Shown here: positions 38,988 through 48,422 of the stretch, in pieces
How positions within the stretch are numbered: position 1 is the stretch's first letter
Layout: each line of letters opens with the position of its first letter
Assembly: GCF_002964765.1 (NCBI RefSeq)
Contig: NZ_PQCF01000008.1
Span: forward strand, 88,001-152,000
Source: Pseudoalteromonas sp. T1lg88
GTDB lineage: Bacteria > Pseudomonadota > Gammaproteobacteria > Enterobacterales > Alteromonadaceae
Reading direction: 5' to 3'
Length of the DNA: 64,000 nt
The notes under the pieces: model-generated
What the model was told of the DNA's origin: nothing
Database searches by the model: none
The model's input: only the letters and a program-made list of their open reading frames with translations
Program-made: the position numbers and the translations under genes

Positions 38988-39773
38988 TTAGGCGACTGCA
39001 GATGTTTGTTTTTCTTTGCGGCGCAGCATTTCACCGGCTAAGGCAAGATACGCCTTGGCTCCCGCAGAAGCTCTGTCGTAATACATGGCCGGGGCACCAA
39101 AGCTGGGCGCTTCGGCAAGGCGAACATTGCGCGGAACAACGGTCCGATAAACCTTATCGCCAAAATGCTGTTTCAGCTGTTCGGAAACATCGTTGGCAAG
39201 GCGGTTGCGCGGATCGTACATGGTTCGCAAAATGCCTTCAATCTGTAATTTGGGGTTAACCAGTTGCGCTAACTGCTCTATGGTGCCCATCAAGGCGGTG
39301 ATCCCTTCCAAGGCATAATATTCACACTGCATGGGCACCAGCACAGAATCGGCGGCGGCCATGGCGTTGACGGTCAACATGTTCAACGACGGTGGACAGT
39401 CGATAAAAATATACTCGTAGTCGGCCAGGATCTTTTCCAGGGCATTGCGCAAGCGCACTTCGCGGGCGAACAATTCCATCAGTTTGACTTCCGCCGCGGT
39501 GACATCGCCGTTAGCGGCGATCAGATGATACTCGCCTGAAGTTTGCGTGATCACTACCTCTTCGAAGGGTTTGTCTTCGATCAGCAGATCATAGACGGTA
39601 GCAACGTCATCGTATTTATCAACGCCGCTGCCCATGGTGGCATTGCCCTGAGGATCGAGATCGATCAGCAACACCTTGCGTTTGGTCGCAGCCATTGAGG
39701 CCGCCAAATTTACGGCCGTGGTGGTTTTACCCACACCACCTTTTTGGTTTGCAATAGCAATGACTTTAGCCAC
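38988..39773 (-). CDS. parA: chromosome-partitioning ATPase ParA/Soj
   Basis: 261 residues: the deviant Walker A 'KGGVGKTTT' near the N terminus, 'LLIDLDPQGNAT', and 'YIFIDCPPSLN'. I start at the GTG at 39773, with GAGG 6 bases upstream, because this gives the typical 'MAKVIAIANQKGG' start; the frame also opens at a TTG five codons earlier. It is in the rsmG-parA-parB order common in gammaproteobacteria. Confidence 0.96.
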   Translation of the reverse strand: MAKVIAIANQKGGVGKTTTAVNLAASMAATKRKVLLIDLDPQGNATMGSGVDKYDDVATVYDLLIEDKPFEEVVITQTSGEYHLIAANGDVTAAEVKLMELFAREVRLRNALEKILADYEYIFIDCPPSLNMLTVNAMAAADSVLVPMQCEYYALEGITALMGTIEQLAQLVNPKLQIEGILRTMYDPRNRLANDVSEQLKQHFGDKVYRTVVPRNVRLAEAPSFGAPAMYYDRASAGAKAYLALAGEMLRRKEKQTSAVA

Positions 39774-39788
39774 GTTGATCCTCGCCAA

Positions 39789-40409
39789 TTAATCTTTTTT
39801 TAGAATTATAAGATGGCGCTCGCCCTCTAATTCAGGAACCCTAAGCTCAATGTTTTGTTCAAAAGAGAAGCCGTCGGGAAGGTGTGCCAATTCCTGCTCA
39901 GGGTACTGACCTTTAAGCGCGATAAAGCGTCCGTCCTGATCTATTAAATGCGCGCACCAATGCAGCATATCATCAATAGAGGCAAAGGCGCGAGATAGCA
40001 CCCCATCTAATTTAACACTTGGCTGATATTCTTCAACTCGACTCTGCACCGGGGTAACATTTTTTAGCCCAAGCTCATGTTTTACCTGCTTTAAGAAGGT
40101 AACGCGCTTACCAAGACTGTCAAGTAAGACGAACTCGGTATCGGGCAGGGCGATGGCCAATACCATGCCGGGCAGACCTGGGCCGGTGCCCACATCGATG
40201 TAGTGTTGACCTTTCAGATGCTCTGCCACAACCAGGCTATCCATGATGTGCTTGATCAGCATGTCTTTAGGATCGCGAATCGAGGTGAGGTTGTAGGCTT
40301 TGTTCCACTTGTCCAGCAAAGCAACATAGGCAAGTAATTGCTGGATTTGTTGCTCACTAAGAGAAATGCTGGCCTTAGCCAGCAATTGTTTAAATTTGTT
40401 TTCTAACAC
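39789..40409 (-). CDS. rsmG: 16S rRNA (guanine527-N7)-methyltransferase
   Basis: 206 residues. The SAM-binding motif '[17 protein letters not shown]' and '[15 protein letters not shown]', with '[11 protein letters not shown]', are typical RsmG features. It starts at a GTG 12 bases after the mnmG stop and probably shares its transcript with mnmG and parAB. Confidence 0.96.
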   Translation of the reverse strand: MLENKFKQLLAKASISLSEQQIQQLLAYVALLDKWNKAYNLTSIRDPKDMLIKHIMDSLVVAEHLKGQHYIDVGTGPGLPGMVLAIALPDTEFVLLDSLGKRVTFLKQVKHELGLKNVTPVQSRVEEYQPSVKLDGVLSRAFASIDDMLHWCAHLIDQDGRFIALKGQYPEQELAHLPDGFSFEQNIELRVPELEGERHLIILKKD

Positions 40410-40421
40410 GCTTGCCCTTGG

Positions 40422-42311
40422 TTACGCCGATTTGCGTAACATTCCTTGCTTCTTGAGATAGACCAATAATAACGAAATCGCCGCTGGAGTAATACCAGAA
40501 ATACGCGATGCCTGGCCGATAGTGTCTGGGCGAGCGTCGGTCAGTTTGGCGACTACTTCGTTCGACAGGCCGGAAACCTGGCTGTAATCGAAGTCTTTTG
40601 GCAACAAGGTTTGCTCATGACGCAGCTGCTTGGCTATCTCATCCTGCTGACGGGCGATATAACCGGCGTACTTGGTTTGAATCGCCACCTGCTCAAGAGC
40701 AGCTTCGTTGCTTGACGGTGACTCAAGACCGGTAATAGCATAAAGCGCCTTGTGATCAATTTCAGGGCGACGGATCAGCTCTTCCAAACTCGCTTCACGG
40801 GTTAAAGGCGCTTTCAGCAGGGCATTAACAGAATCCAACGCCGGGTGATCTTTGTGGATCCAGGTTGAACGAATACGCTGAGTTTCCTGCTCCATCACTT
40901 CCAGCTTGTCATTAAACGCCGCCCAGCGCTCATCGCAGATCAGGCCAAGTTCACGGCCCTTGGCGGTAAGACGCAAATCGGCATTGTCTTCACGCAGCAA
41001 CAAGCGGTATTCGGCACGCGAGGTAAACATGCGATACGGTTCTTTGGTACCTAAGGTCGCAAGATCGTCGATCAACACGCCTGTGTAAGCCTCGTCACGA
41101 CGCGGTGTCCAGGCATCTTTGCCTTGCACTTGCAATGCTGCATTCATACCGGCGATCAAACCTTGGGCACCGGCTTCTTCATAACCCGTAGTACCGTTGA
41201 TCTGACCAGCAAAGAACAAGCCATTGATAAACTTGGTCTCCAGTGATGGTTTTAGATCACGTGGGTCGAAGAAATCATACTCGATGGCATAGCCAGGACG
41301 ACAAATATGGGCATTTTCAAAACCGGTAATGCTGCGCACTATGTCCATTTGCACATCGAACGGCAGGCTGGTTGAAATACCGTTAGGGTAGAGCTCATAA
41401 GAGGTTAGGCCCTCAGGCTCAACAAAGATCTGGTGTTTGTCTTTATCGGCAAAACGGACGATCTTATCTTCAATCGAAGGACAATAACGTGGACCTATGC
41501 CTTCGATGACACCGGAATACATGGGCGAACGGTGCAGGTTGTTATTGATGATCTCGTGCGTTTTCTCATTGGTATAGGTGATATAACAAGGGATTTGTTG
41601 CGGGTGATCACTGGCCTTGCCCATAAATGAGAAAACCGGAGTTGGGGTATCACCAGGCTGAGTTTGCATCTTGCTGAAATCAACCGTACGCGCATCAATA
41701 CGCGGTGGTGTGCCTGTTTTCAGGCGATCAACGCGAAACGGTAATTCGCGTAATCGACGAGCTAAGGCGATCGACGGTGGATCACCAGCGCGCCCACCTT
41801 GGAAATTCTCTAAACCGATATGGATCTGCCCACCGAGGAAGGTACCTACAGTCAATACCACACTTTGGGCGCTGAATTTCAGACCCATCTGGGTCACAAC
41901 ACCAGTTACCTTATCGCCTTCAACGATAAGATCATCACAGGACTGTTGGAAGATCTTGAGGTTTTCCTGACCCTGTAAAATGGCTTGGATTTCGGCTTTG
42001 TAAAGAGCGCGATCCGCTTGTGCTCGGGTTGCACGTACCGCTGGGCCCTTCGATGAATTCAGGGTTCTGAATTGGATCCCGCCCTTATCTATGGCTTTTG
42101 CCATGGCGCCGCCTAGGGCATCGATCTCTTTAACTAAATGACCCTTACCTATGCCACCGATCGCAGGGTTACAAGACATTTGGCCAAGGGTGTCCATGTT
42201 ATGTGTCAACAGCAGGGTATTCATACCCATACGTGCCGCAGCTAACGCTGCTTCGGTGCCAGCATGACCGCCGCCTACAACAATGACATCAAAGTGTTCA
42301 TGGAAAATCAT
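40422..42311 (-). CDS. mnmG: tRNA uridine-5-carboxymethylaminomethyl modification enzyme MnmG
   Basis: 629 residues. The FAD-binding '[20 protein letters not shown]' region lies at the N terminus, followed by '[15 protein letters not shown]' and '[17 protein letters not shown]'. With MnmE (46.9-48.3 kb) it modifies U34 of tRNAs. Its 5' end faces oriC, the standard gammaproteobacterial arrangement. AGGAAACGTTAA precedes the ATG. Confidence 0.98.
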   Translation of the reverse strand: MIFHEHFDVIVVGGGHAGTEAALAAARMGMNTLLLTHNMDTLGQMSCNPAIGGIGKGHLVKEIDALGGAMAKAIDKGGIQFRTLNSSKGPAVRATRAQADRALYKAEIQAILQGQENLKIFQQSCDDLIVEGDKVTGVVTQMGLKFSAQSVVLTVGTFLGGQIHIGLENFQGGRAGDPPSIALARRLRELPFRVDRLKTGTPPRIDARTVDFSKMQTQPGDTPTPVFSFMGKASDHPQQIPCYITYTNEKTHEIINNNLHRSPMYSGVIEGIGPRYCPSIEDKIVRFADKDKHQIFVEPEGLTSYELYPNGISTSLPFDVQMDIVRSITGFENAHICRPGYAIEYDFFDPRDLKPSLETKFINGLFFAGQINGTTGYEEAGAQGLIAGMNAALQVQGKDAWTPRRDEAYTGVLIDDLATLGTKEPYRMFTSRAEYRLLLREDNADLRLTAKGRELGLICDERWAAFNDKLEVMEQETQRIRSTWIHKDHPALDSVNALLKAPLTREASLEELIRRPEIDHKALYAITGLESPSSNEAALEQVAIQTKYAGYIARQQDEIAKQLRHEQTLLPKDFDYSQVSGLSNEVVAKLTDARPDTIGQASRISGITPAAISLLLVYLKKQGMLRKSA

Positions 42312-42389
42312 TTAACGTTTCCTACAACCGGAGAAAGAGAAAAGGGTGCGTATTCTACCTAGAAAATGGGGGAAGGGAAATGGTTAAAT

Positions 42390-42725
42390 AGTGTTCAAGA
42401 TCTCAAAGTGGATCATATATAAAATAAAGGATCTTTAAAGAGATCTTTTATTGATCTTACTATTAGTAACGTCAAGATCTGTTGATAACCATAAAAAACT
42501 ATATCAATTCAACTGATTAAGTGATCCAAGTAGTTGTAGATATGATCGGATCTAAGGGTAAATAAGCTCTGATCAAACAGCTGTTTTATACACAGGGCAA
42601 TTCGCGATAGATCTTATCAAGTGCATAATCACCCCTTGGATCTCATGATACTAAGCCTTTATCCACATTCGGATCTAACTTTTCGATATTTTGTGAATAA
42701 GTCTTGGGTAAGATCCTTATACACT
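42390..42725. other. oriC: chromosomal replication origin oriC
   Basis: Between mnmG and mioC, as in E. coli and Vibrio. Three GATC-led AT-rich 13-mers lie beside mnmG (GATCTTTAAAGAG at 42430, GATCTTTTATTGA at 42442, GATCTTACTATTA at 42453), a likely unwinding element. DnaA boxes: TTATACACA (42586-42594), TTATCCACA (42659-42667), TGTGAATAA (42692-42700, inverted), and near-matches TGTTGATAA (42480-42488, inverted) and TTATACACT (42717-42725). Fourteen GATC sites lie between 42399 and 42715, as expected for Dam/SeqA control. Confidence 0.93.
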
Positions 42726-43162
42726 TTTCCATGCCTGCAGCAAATTGGGCAGCCATTGCTCGGCAGTATCTTCTGGTAGATCCTCACCCAACACATCTAT
42801 CTCTAATTGCGGCAATAACAAGGTCGCGCCCTTAGTTTGTAATAAGGAAATGATATTTTTAGCGGCAAAATTAAAGGTGTCATAGCTGGAATCGCCGACG
42901 CCGATCACCGCAAAATGAACCTGTGTCAGCTGTTCATTTGCGTCTAACTGTTCGATAAATGCCAGTAAATTATCGGGATAGTCGCCTGCGCCATGAGTTG
43001 AGGTGCAGATCAGCCAGGGTTTATCCCTATCTATATTTGTAGATCCGGTTGCTCGTGCAACTGACTTTCAATGCCTTGATCCGCCAAGAGTTGGCTTAGG
43101 TGTTCGGCCACATATTCGGTGCCGCCCATTTGGCTGCCTATGATAATTTCCAGCTGTTTCAT
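42717..43162 (-). pseudogene. mioC: flavodoxin-like MioC, frameshifted
   Basis: The ATG at 43162 opens 43 codons ('MKQLEIIIGSQMGGTEYVAE...') that end at a TAG at 43033-43031. The rest of MioC ('WLICTSTHGAGDYPDNL', 'VIGVGDSSYDTF', 'EDLPEDTAEQWL') continues in another frame to 42717. The locus is 446 bases, one short of 149 codons, close to the 147 residues of E. coli MioC, so one base seems to be missing in about 43033-43060. MioC is an FMN flavodoxin, and in E. coli its transcription enters oriC. Either a true lesion or a sequencing error; an out-of-frame remainder could start at the GTG at 42908. Confidence 0.85.
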
Positions 43163-43735
43163 GTCGTCAAACTAGTCGTTTAAGTGGCTCGTATGATACC
43201 TGATCTCCAACGCCACTCAATGGATCTATTTAGCAGTGCATAAATAATAATATTAAATAATGTGGAACATGTTTTTATCATCATGAAAAATATAGTTTTT
43301 TCATAAATCTAAGCTGTTGATAAAAAGTCGATAAGCTTAGGTTAAATAGCTGTCCCCGGTCATCAAAAAGGGGTTAAATGGGGCTATTGGCTTATTTCTT
43401 AGGGGTGTGAATTATTTGCTTGTGGATAATGATCGTTTTGTGCAAATAGATACTTTATTTTAGATCTATATATTTATTTTTTAGATCTAAAACTTCTATA
43501 AGCCACCCCGATCTTTGCGTTTTTGGTGGTTTAAATGAGCAGTTTGACGATCCGATCCCGCCATCAACGAGCATTATTTTATTCTGGACATAAAAAAAGC
43601 CTAAATGATGAACGCTTGTGATAAGAAATACGTGCCTTGAATCGGTATAAATAGTCTTACTTTTGCTCTGTGATCAATTATTATTAGTTTGCTAATAACC
43701 TGAAACTGATGTGTAAATATTCAAAGGGAGTAGAA
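43163..43735. other. AT-rich, GATC-rich spacer between mioC and the large lipoprotein gene
   Basis: No gene is supported. It contains a perfect inverted DnaA box TGTGGATAA (43421-43429) and a near-match TGTGAATTA at 43406. A 14-bp palindrome TTTTAGATCTAAAA lies at 43479-43492, with a related TTTTAGATCTA 21 bases upstream. About nine GATC sites lie between 43202 and 43675. It should also hold the divergent promoters of mioC and the lipoprotein gene. Confidence 0.6.
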
Positions 43736-46700
43736 ATGTTGTTGTCTGGACGTATAAGGTTTATGTGTCTGTTTGTTTTATTTTTATTGTTCGGTTGCCA
43801 CAAGCACAATAGAGATGAACGAATAGTTGATATTGAAGCGCTTTCTACCCCGGTTGTTATGACTGCATCCAAAGGATCTCAGGATGGGGTTCATTTAACC
43901 TGGCCACCGCTGCCCGGTGCCGGCAGTTATGCACTTCATCGCTGTGAAGTGCCCGAAGGCATCACCGATGATCTGGTCGAGTCTACACCAACAGATTGTG
44001 GTGTGCCGATTATTATCACCTCTGAACTTGGCTATATTGATGTGCCGCCGCAAACCGCTCCTCAAGCCTATGTTTACCGCCTTCGGGCTTGCTCTGCGAG
44101 TGATTCGAATATATGCGGAACGACTATAGCCTCAGTGGTCGCGGCGCAGGCGAGTGCGCCGGAAGTCCCTCAACTGACAACTAATATTGGTGATCATGGA
44201 CGCCAGGTTATCTCCGGTTTGACCACAAGATTACATGCTTTTGCCTATAACGCTTTGGGTAACGTGACTTGGAATTGGAAACAAGAGGGCGGTCCAAAGG
44301 TCACCCTGGCAGGTGCCGACACTTCTGAGCTGAGTTTCACTGCCCCCGATGTTATGACCAATACCCTGTTGTCATTTGAGTTGAGGGCATCGGATGACAA
44401 TGGTAATGGTCGTCCGTCAAAAGTAGCTATCACCGTTGTTCCCGCCAATAACGTGAGTGTAAAAACGGGCTCATCATCGCGATTAACCCAGTCTGGCCAT
44501 AAGGTAACTTTGCATGCGCGAGGCAGTGATTCGGGTTTAGACTACCAATGGCGCCAGATCGCACCGGATTCACCTATTGTCACCCTCAATGGGGCTGATA
44601 CGGCAAATCCAGACTTTATCGCGCCTTCCATGCCTCAAGGTGGAATTTTACATTTTGAGGTGAAAGTTACAGATCCCGTTACCGGCAGAAATGCTAGTGC
44701 CAGAACCGCGGTTGAAGTGCAATATGCCGTTCCTACAGTAACTCCGATCCTTGAACCATCGCAGACACCGGTTCTGGTACCAACCCCTGTGCCAATGGCT
44801 GCTCCTTTACTGAAACCTTTATTAATCGCACAACCATTGCAAGTGCCGCATCCACGTCAGGTAGAGCCTGTGCCTAGCCCCATTTTGGTACCACCCAAAG
44901 TGCCGCCACAAGCGTTAATTTTACTTGCATCTCCTGCCGTCGCAGCGACAGCAGGAACTCGCGTTGAACTGAGTATGACAGCCAATGGCGGTCGCCCTCC
45001 TTACCAATGGCAATGGTCGCAAATCAGCGGCCCAACAGCAGACTTGGAGGCCAGTACACAAGAAGTATTAACAGTGCAATTGCCTGTTGTAGACACGGCT
45101 CAGGTACTTACTTTTGAAGCTAAAGTTACCGATGCAGAGGGAATTGAACGGACCGCCGAAGCGGTCGTGCACGCAATGTTAACACCTGAGGTTGCAACTG
45201 GAGTGACGCCCACTCCGATCACGTCTCTTGAACCCCGCCTTGTGGTGGTGGGTGAGTCTGCACCTGTATTGAATTCGCTATTGAGTGATTTGACCGTGGA
45301 GCAAATAGCGGGTCCAAAATTGCAAATAGCTCAGCAGCCAGACAGCAGTGGTACGGGAACCCAGATCCTGGTAACCGCGCCTTTAGTTAAACAACATTCG
45401 GCACACGCTATGTTATCGGTAACTGGCAAAGATCTGCAGGGTGCAGTCGTGCGTTATATCCTGCCGGTACTCATCATTCGTCCGCAGGCAATTGATCCTC
45501 CTGTTGAGAGCCCGCCTCAGGTTCTGCCACCACAAGAGGCCCCAAAACAAGATGATCCCCTTGTTATCATTGCCGGAACTGCCGGGGTTATTTTGCAAGA
45601 AGGGTCTTTAAAAGCATTAGGGGTTGTTGCCCAAGGCGGTAAGGGTCGCGAAAATTATCGCTACCTGTGGTCTTATCTTAAAGAAGAGAATGGCCCCGAT
45701 GTGAGCTTTAGCGGAGCCGATACGGCGAGAATAGTGGTGACAGCTCCCGCGGTACAACAAACAACGCTGTTGCGCTTCAATGTGCAAGTAAGTGATGGCG
45801 TTCAGACCACAGACAGAGACGTACTGGTACAGGTAAATGATGTTGCCGCTTCTTTGGTTATTGGTGACTTAGCGCCGCTAACAGTGGATAGCGGCCAGGA
45901 AGTGAGTTTAAGCTCACCCACGCCTACCGGAGGCGTACAGTTTCCAACTCATGAGCATTATCGTTATTCCATTACTCAAATAGGCGGTTCACAATCGGTG
46001 ACTTTAACGCCAATCGGTGACCAAGAGGCTGACCGAATTAGTAATTGGCGCTTTGTAGCCCCCACTTTATTTCCGGGTGATGCCGATCTGGTACTGTTAT
46101 TTGAGCTGGCCAGCTATGATAGGGTCGGTAATGTTGTGAAGACCACACAGCAGGTAAGGGTGAGCGCGCCACCACCGCCAGAACCTTTGGTTGCCACCAT
46201 GTCCTCACCGGTAAATATCGCCTTGGGTACATCGCTTACCTTGCAAGCTGATGTGACGGGAGGGGCTGCACCATACAGCTTTGCCTGGCAAATACAGCCA
46301 CACGTCCAGGCGATACCGGGTAAGCCTGCATTTAATTTGGGGGCCTCAAACGCGACCGGAAAAAACCCCACAGTATCAATAGATAACCTCGGCCTTCGTC
46401 GTGATGAAGCAGCAAGTTATCAGTTAGAAGTGTCATTAACCGTGACCGATGCCAATCTTCAAGTGAGTGAAGCCACCAGCGTTACAAGGGTTGTTTTATC
46501 TGATGCCTTGAGGTCTGCAACAGAGGCCTTGGTATGTGGTCATCTTGATAATAAGGAACCTTGTACCGATCTCGACTTAGTGCTTGGGATGACGACTAAA
46601 TGTCCAGTCCATCAGCCATATGCGTTGAATTTAATAAAGCAACAAGATGATTTGGTAGAGGAGTACCGCTGGTGTGCCGATGCCCGCACTGTGTTCAATC

Positions 46701-46897
46701 TGTCCATTGCCAGTGGCAATATAGATAACCCCTTGTGTCGCAATTTTAATCCAGGTGCCTCCAGAGATTTAACCTGTTATTTAGCGTGTTATGGCGATGG
46801 TTGTAATATAGATACAATTCCACCCGATGGTACATTGCTAGGGACGTTAGGCAGTGATGGCTATTTGAAAGTGGGTATGCCGCCATTAAATAATTAA
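43736..46897 (+). CDS. large lipoprotein with repeated Ig/PKD-like domains
   Basis: I do not recognise a named homologue. The 1053-residue product starts at an ATG behind GGGAG; a lipobox 'LLFGC' (Cys22) shows lipidation. An Fn3-like unit comes first ('HLTWPPLPGAGSYALHRC'). It is followed by about seven Ig/PKD-type repeats with the pattern 'W.Q..GP.VTL.GADT....F.AP......L.F...V.D', clearest in repeats 1, 2 and 5. A Pro/Val-rich linker lies at about 335-400. The last 130 residues hold several Cys ('VCGHLDNKEPC', 'CYLACYGDGC') and no repeat. Probably a cell-surface or outer-membrane protein; adhesion or polysaccharide binding is possible but unproven. It stands alone, between mioC and mnmE, ending at a strong terminator. 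Confidence 0.75.
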   Translation: MLLSGRIRFMCLFVLFLLFGCHKHNRDERIVDIEALSTPVVMTASKGSQDGVHLTWPPLPGAGSYALHRCEVPEGITDDLVESTPTDCGVPIIITSELGYIDVPPQTAPQAYVYRLRACSASDSNICGTTIASVVAAQASAPEVPQLTTNIGDHGRQVISGLTTRLHAFAYNALGNVTWNWKQEGGPKVTLAGADTSELSFTAPDVMTNTLLSFELRASDDNGNGRPSKVAITVVPANNVSVKTGSSSRLTQSGHKVTLHARGSDSGLDYQWRQIAPDSPIVTLNGADTANPDFIAPSMPQGGILHFEVKVTDPVTGRNASARTAVEVQYAVPTVTPILEPSQTPVLVPTPVPMAAPLLKPLLIAQPLQVPHPRQVEPVPSPILVPPKVPPQALILLASPAVAATAGTRVELSMTANGGRPPYQWQWSQISGPTADLEASTQEVLTVQLPVVDTAQVLTFEAKVTDAEGIERTAEAVVHAMLTPEVATGVTPTPITSLEPRLVVVGESAPVLNSLLSDLTVEQIAGPKLQIAQQPDSSGTGTQILVTAPLVKQHSAHAMLSVTGKDLQGAVVRYILPVLIIRPQAIDPPVESPPQVLPPQEAPKQDDPLVIIAGTAGVILQEGSLKALGVVAQGGKGRENYRYLWSYLKEENGPDVSFSGADTARIVVTAPAVQQTTLLRFNVQVSDGVQTTDRDVLVQVNDVAASLVIGDLAPLTVDSGQEVSLSSPTPTGGVQFPTHEHYRYSITQIGGSQSVTLTPIGDQEADRISNWRFVAPTLFPGDADLVLLFELASYDRVGNVVKTTQQVRVSAPPPPEPLVATMSSPVNIALGTSLTLQADVTGGAAPYSFAWQIQPHVQAIPGKPAFNLGASNATGKNPTVSIDNLGLRRDEAASYQLEVSLTVTDANLQVSEATSVTRVVLSDALRSATEALVCGHLDNKEPCTDLDLVLGMTTKCPVHQPYALNLIKQQDDLVEEYRWCADARTVFNLSIASGNIDNPLCRNFNPGASRDLTCYLACYGDGCNIDTIPPDGTLLGTLGSDGYLKVGMPPLNN

Positions 46898-46903
46898 CGG
46901 AAT

Positions 46904-46932
46904 ATGGGCCTAACAGTTAGGCCCATTTTTTT
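46904..46932. terminator. Rho-independent terminator between convergent genes
   Basis: ATGGGCCTAAC (46904-46914) pairs with GTTAGGCCCAT (46916-46926; the actual loop takes the innermost bases). A T run follows on the plus strand. It closes the lipoprotein gene and touches the mnmE stop codon. Confidence 0.85.
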
Positions 46933-48295
46933 ACTTACCGATACAGAATGAGCTGAAGATCTTGCCGAGCAGATCATCTGAGGTGAATTCACCGGTGATC
47001 TCATTAAGATACTGCTGCGCTAAGCGCAGTTCTTCGGCAAGAATTTCGCCGGCTATATGGGCTTCAAGCTGCTCCTGGCCAGTTTGCAGATGACTTAAAG
47101 CACGTTCTAAGGCATCTAAATGGCGACGGCGGGCCATAAAGCTGCCTTCTTGCGTGCCTTCAAAGCCGACACAGGCTTTTAGGTGCTCGCGTACTAGGTC
47201 AATCCCCAGGCCTTCTTTGGCGCTGATCCTCAATACCGGATGGCTATGGCTGTCGTCAAATCCCAGCTCCTCACCGCTTAAATCAACCTTATTACGGATC
47301 ACGGTAATGCCCATATTTTCCGGAAGCTTGGCAACAAACTCTGGCCAGATTTGCTCTGGCGTATTGGCTTGGGTGTCCTGGGCGTCAACCATAAAGAGCA
47401 CGCGATCGGCCTGGTTTATTTCTTCCCAGGCGCGCTCTATACCGATCTGTTCCACTTTGTCAGGGCTTTCCCTCAGTCCGGCGGTATCGATTATATGCAG
47501 AGGCATACCATCGATATGAATGTGCTCTTTAAGCACGTCTCGGGTGGTCCCGGCGATATCGGTAACTATGGCGGCTTCACGGCCGGCCAGGGCGTTAAGC
47601 AGGCTTGATTTACCGGCGTTAGGACGGCCGGCAATCACCACCCGCATACCATCGCGGATAATGCTGCCTTGTTTGGCCTGGGCCCGCACCTGCTCGACCT
47701 GATCCAGTATTTGCTGCAGATCGCCGGCAACCTTGCCGTCGCTGAGGAAATCAATTTCTTCATCGGGAAAGTCGATGGCCGCTTCAACATACATGCGCAG
47801 GTGAATCACCTGTTCCACCAGCTGAGTGATGTGATTGGAGAATTCACCTTGTAGCGAGTGCAGGGCGCTTTTCGCCGCTTGCTCCGAGGTGGCATTGATT
47901 AAATCGGCAATGGCTTCTGCCTGGGTTAAATCAAGCTTATCGTTTAAAAATGCACGCTCGGAGAATTCCCCCGGTTTGGCCAGACGCACACCGTCGATGT
48001 CGGCGATTTCGCGCAGCAGCATATCGAGAATAATAGGGCCGCCATGGCCTTGTAGCTCAAGTACATCTTCGCCGGTAAAGGAATTAGGGCCTTGAAAGAA
48101 TAGGGCGATACCCTGATCCAGCTGTTGCTTATTCAGGTCGTGAAAGGGTACATATTCGGCGTAACGGGTCTTGGGGCAGTGGCCGATGATCTGCTTGGCA
48201 ACGTCCTTTGCTAGGGCACCTGAGATGCGAATAATACCCACGCCACCGCGTCCGGGGGCCGTGGCTTGGGCAACGATAGTGTCTTGAGAATACAT
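46931..48295 (-). CDS. mnmE: tRNA modification GTPase MnmE
   Basis: 454 residues. The N-terminal formyl-THF-binding domain starts '[22 protein letters not shown]'. The G domain has '[12 protein letters not shown]', 'DIAGTTRD', 'DTAGLRE' and 'NKVD', and the C-terminal 'CIGK' carries the catalytic Cys. It works with MnmG on tRNA wobble uridines. The frame opens at 48352, but the ATG at 48295 gives the conserved N terminus. It lies 127 bases downstream of yidC, after a terminator. Confidence 0.96.
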   Translation of the reverse strand: MYSQDTIVAQATAPGRGGVGIIRISGALAKDVAKQIIGHCPKTRYAEYVPFHDLNKQQLDQGIALFFQGPNSFTGEDVLELQGHGGPIILDMLLREIADIDGVRLAKPGEFSERAFLNDKLDLTQAEAIADLINATSEQAAKSALHSLQGEFSNHITQLVEQVIHLRMYVEAAIDFPDEEIDFLSDGKVAGDLQQILDQVEQVRAQAKQGSIIRDGMRVVIAGRPNAGKSSLLNALAGREAAIVTDIAGTTRDVLKEHIHIDGMPLHIIDTAGLRESPDKVEQIGIERAWEEINQADRVLFMVDAQDTQANTPEQIWPEFVAKLPENMGITVIRNKVDLSGEELGFDDSHSHPVLRISAKEGLGIDLVREHLKACVGFEGTQEGSFMARRRHLDALERALSHLQTGQEQLEAHIAGEILAEELRLAQQYLNEITGEFTSDDLLGKIFSSFCIGK

Positions 48296-48375
48296 AGAAT
48301 AACTCGATAAAGCGGCAATGTGTGTATTGTAACCTAATGTGGCAGTAAACAAGAAGAAGCTGAGATTCAGGCAAT

Positions 48376-48400
48376 AAAAAAGCGGCCATAAGCCGCTTTT
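48376..48400. terminator. Rho-independent terminator of yidC
   Basis: AAAAGCGGC (48378-48386) pairs with GCCGCTTTT (48392-48400) around CATAA. The minus-strand transcript would end in a U tract, between yidC and mnmE. Confidence 0.85.
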
Positions 48401-48422
48401 CTAATCTTGGTTAAGGCTTAAT

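Noticed and set aside
42480-42600. IHF site in oriC
   Set aside because: ATCAA is present twice, but the TTR half of the IHF consensus is not at the required distance in either case.
48129-48389. 86-codon minus-strand frame at the mnmE 5' end
   Set aside because: It is an out-of-frame shadow of mnmE with no ribosome site; the MnmE frame is clearly the coding one.
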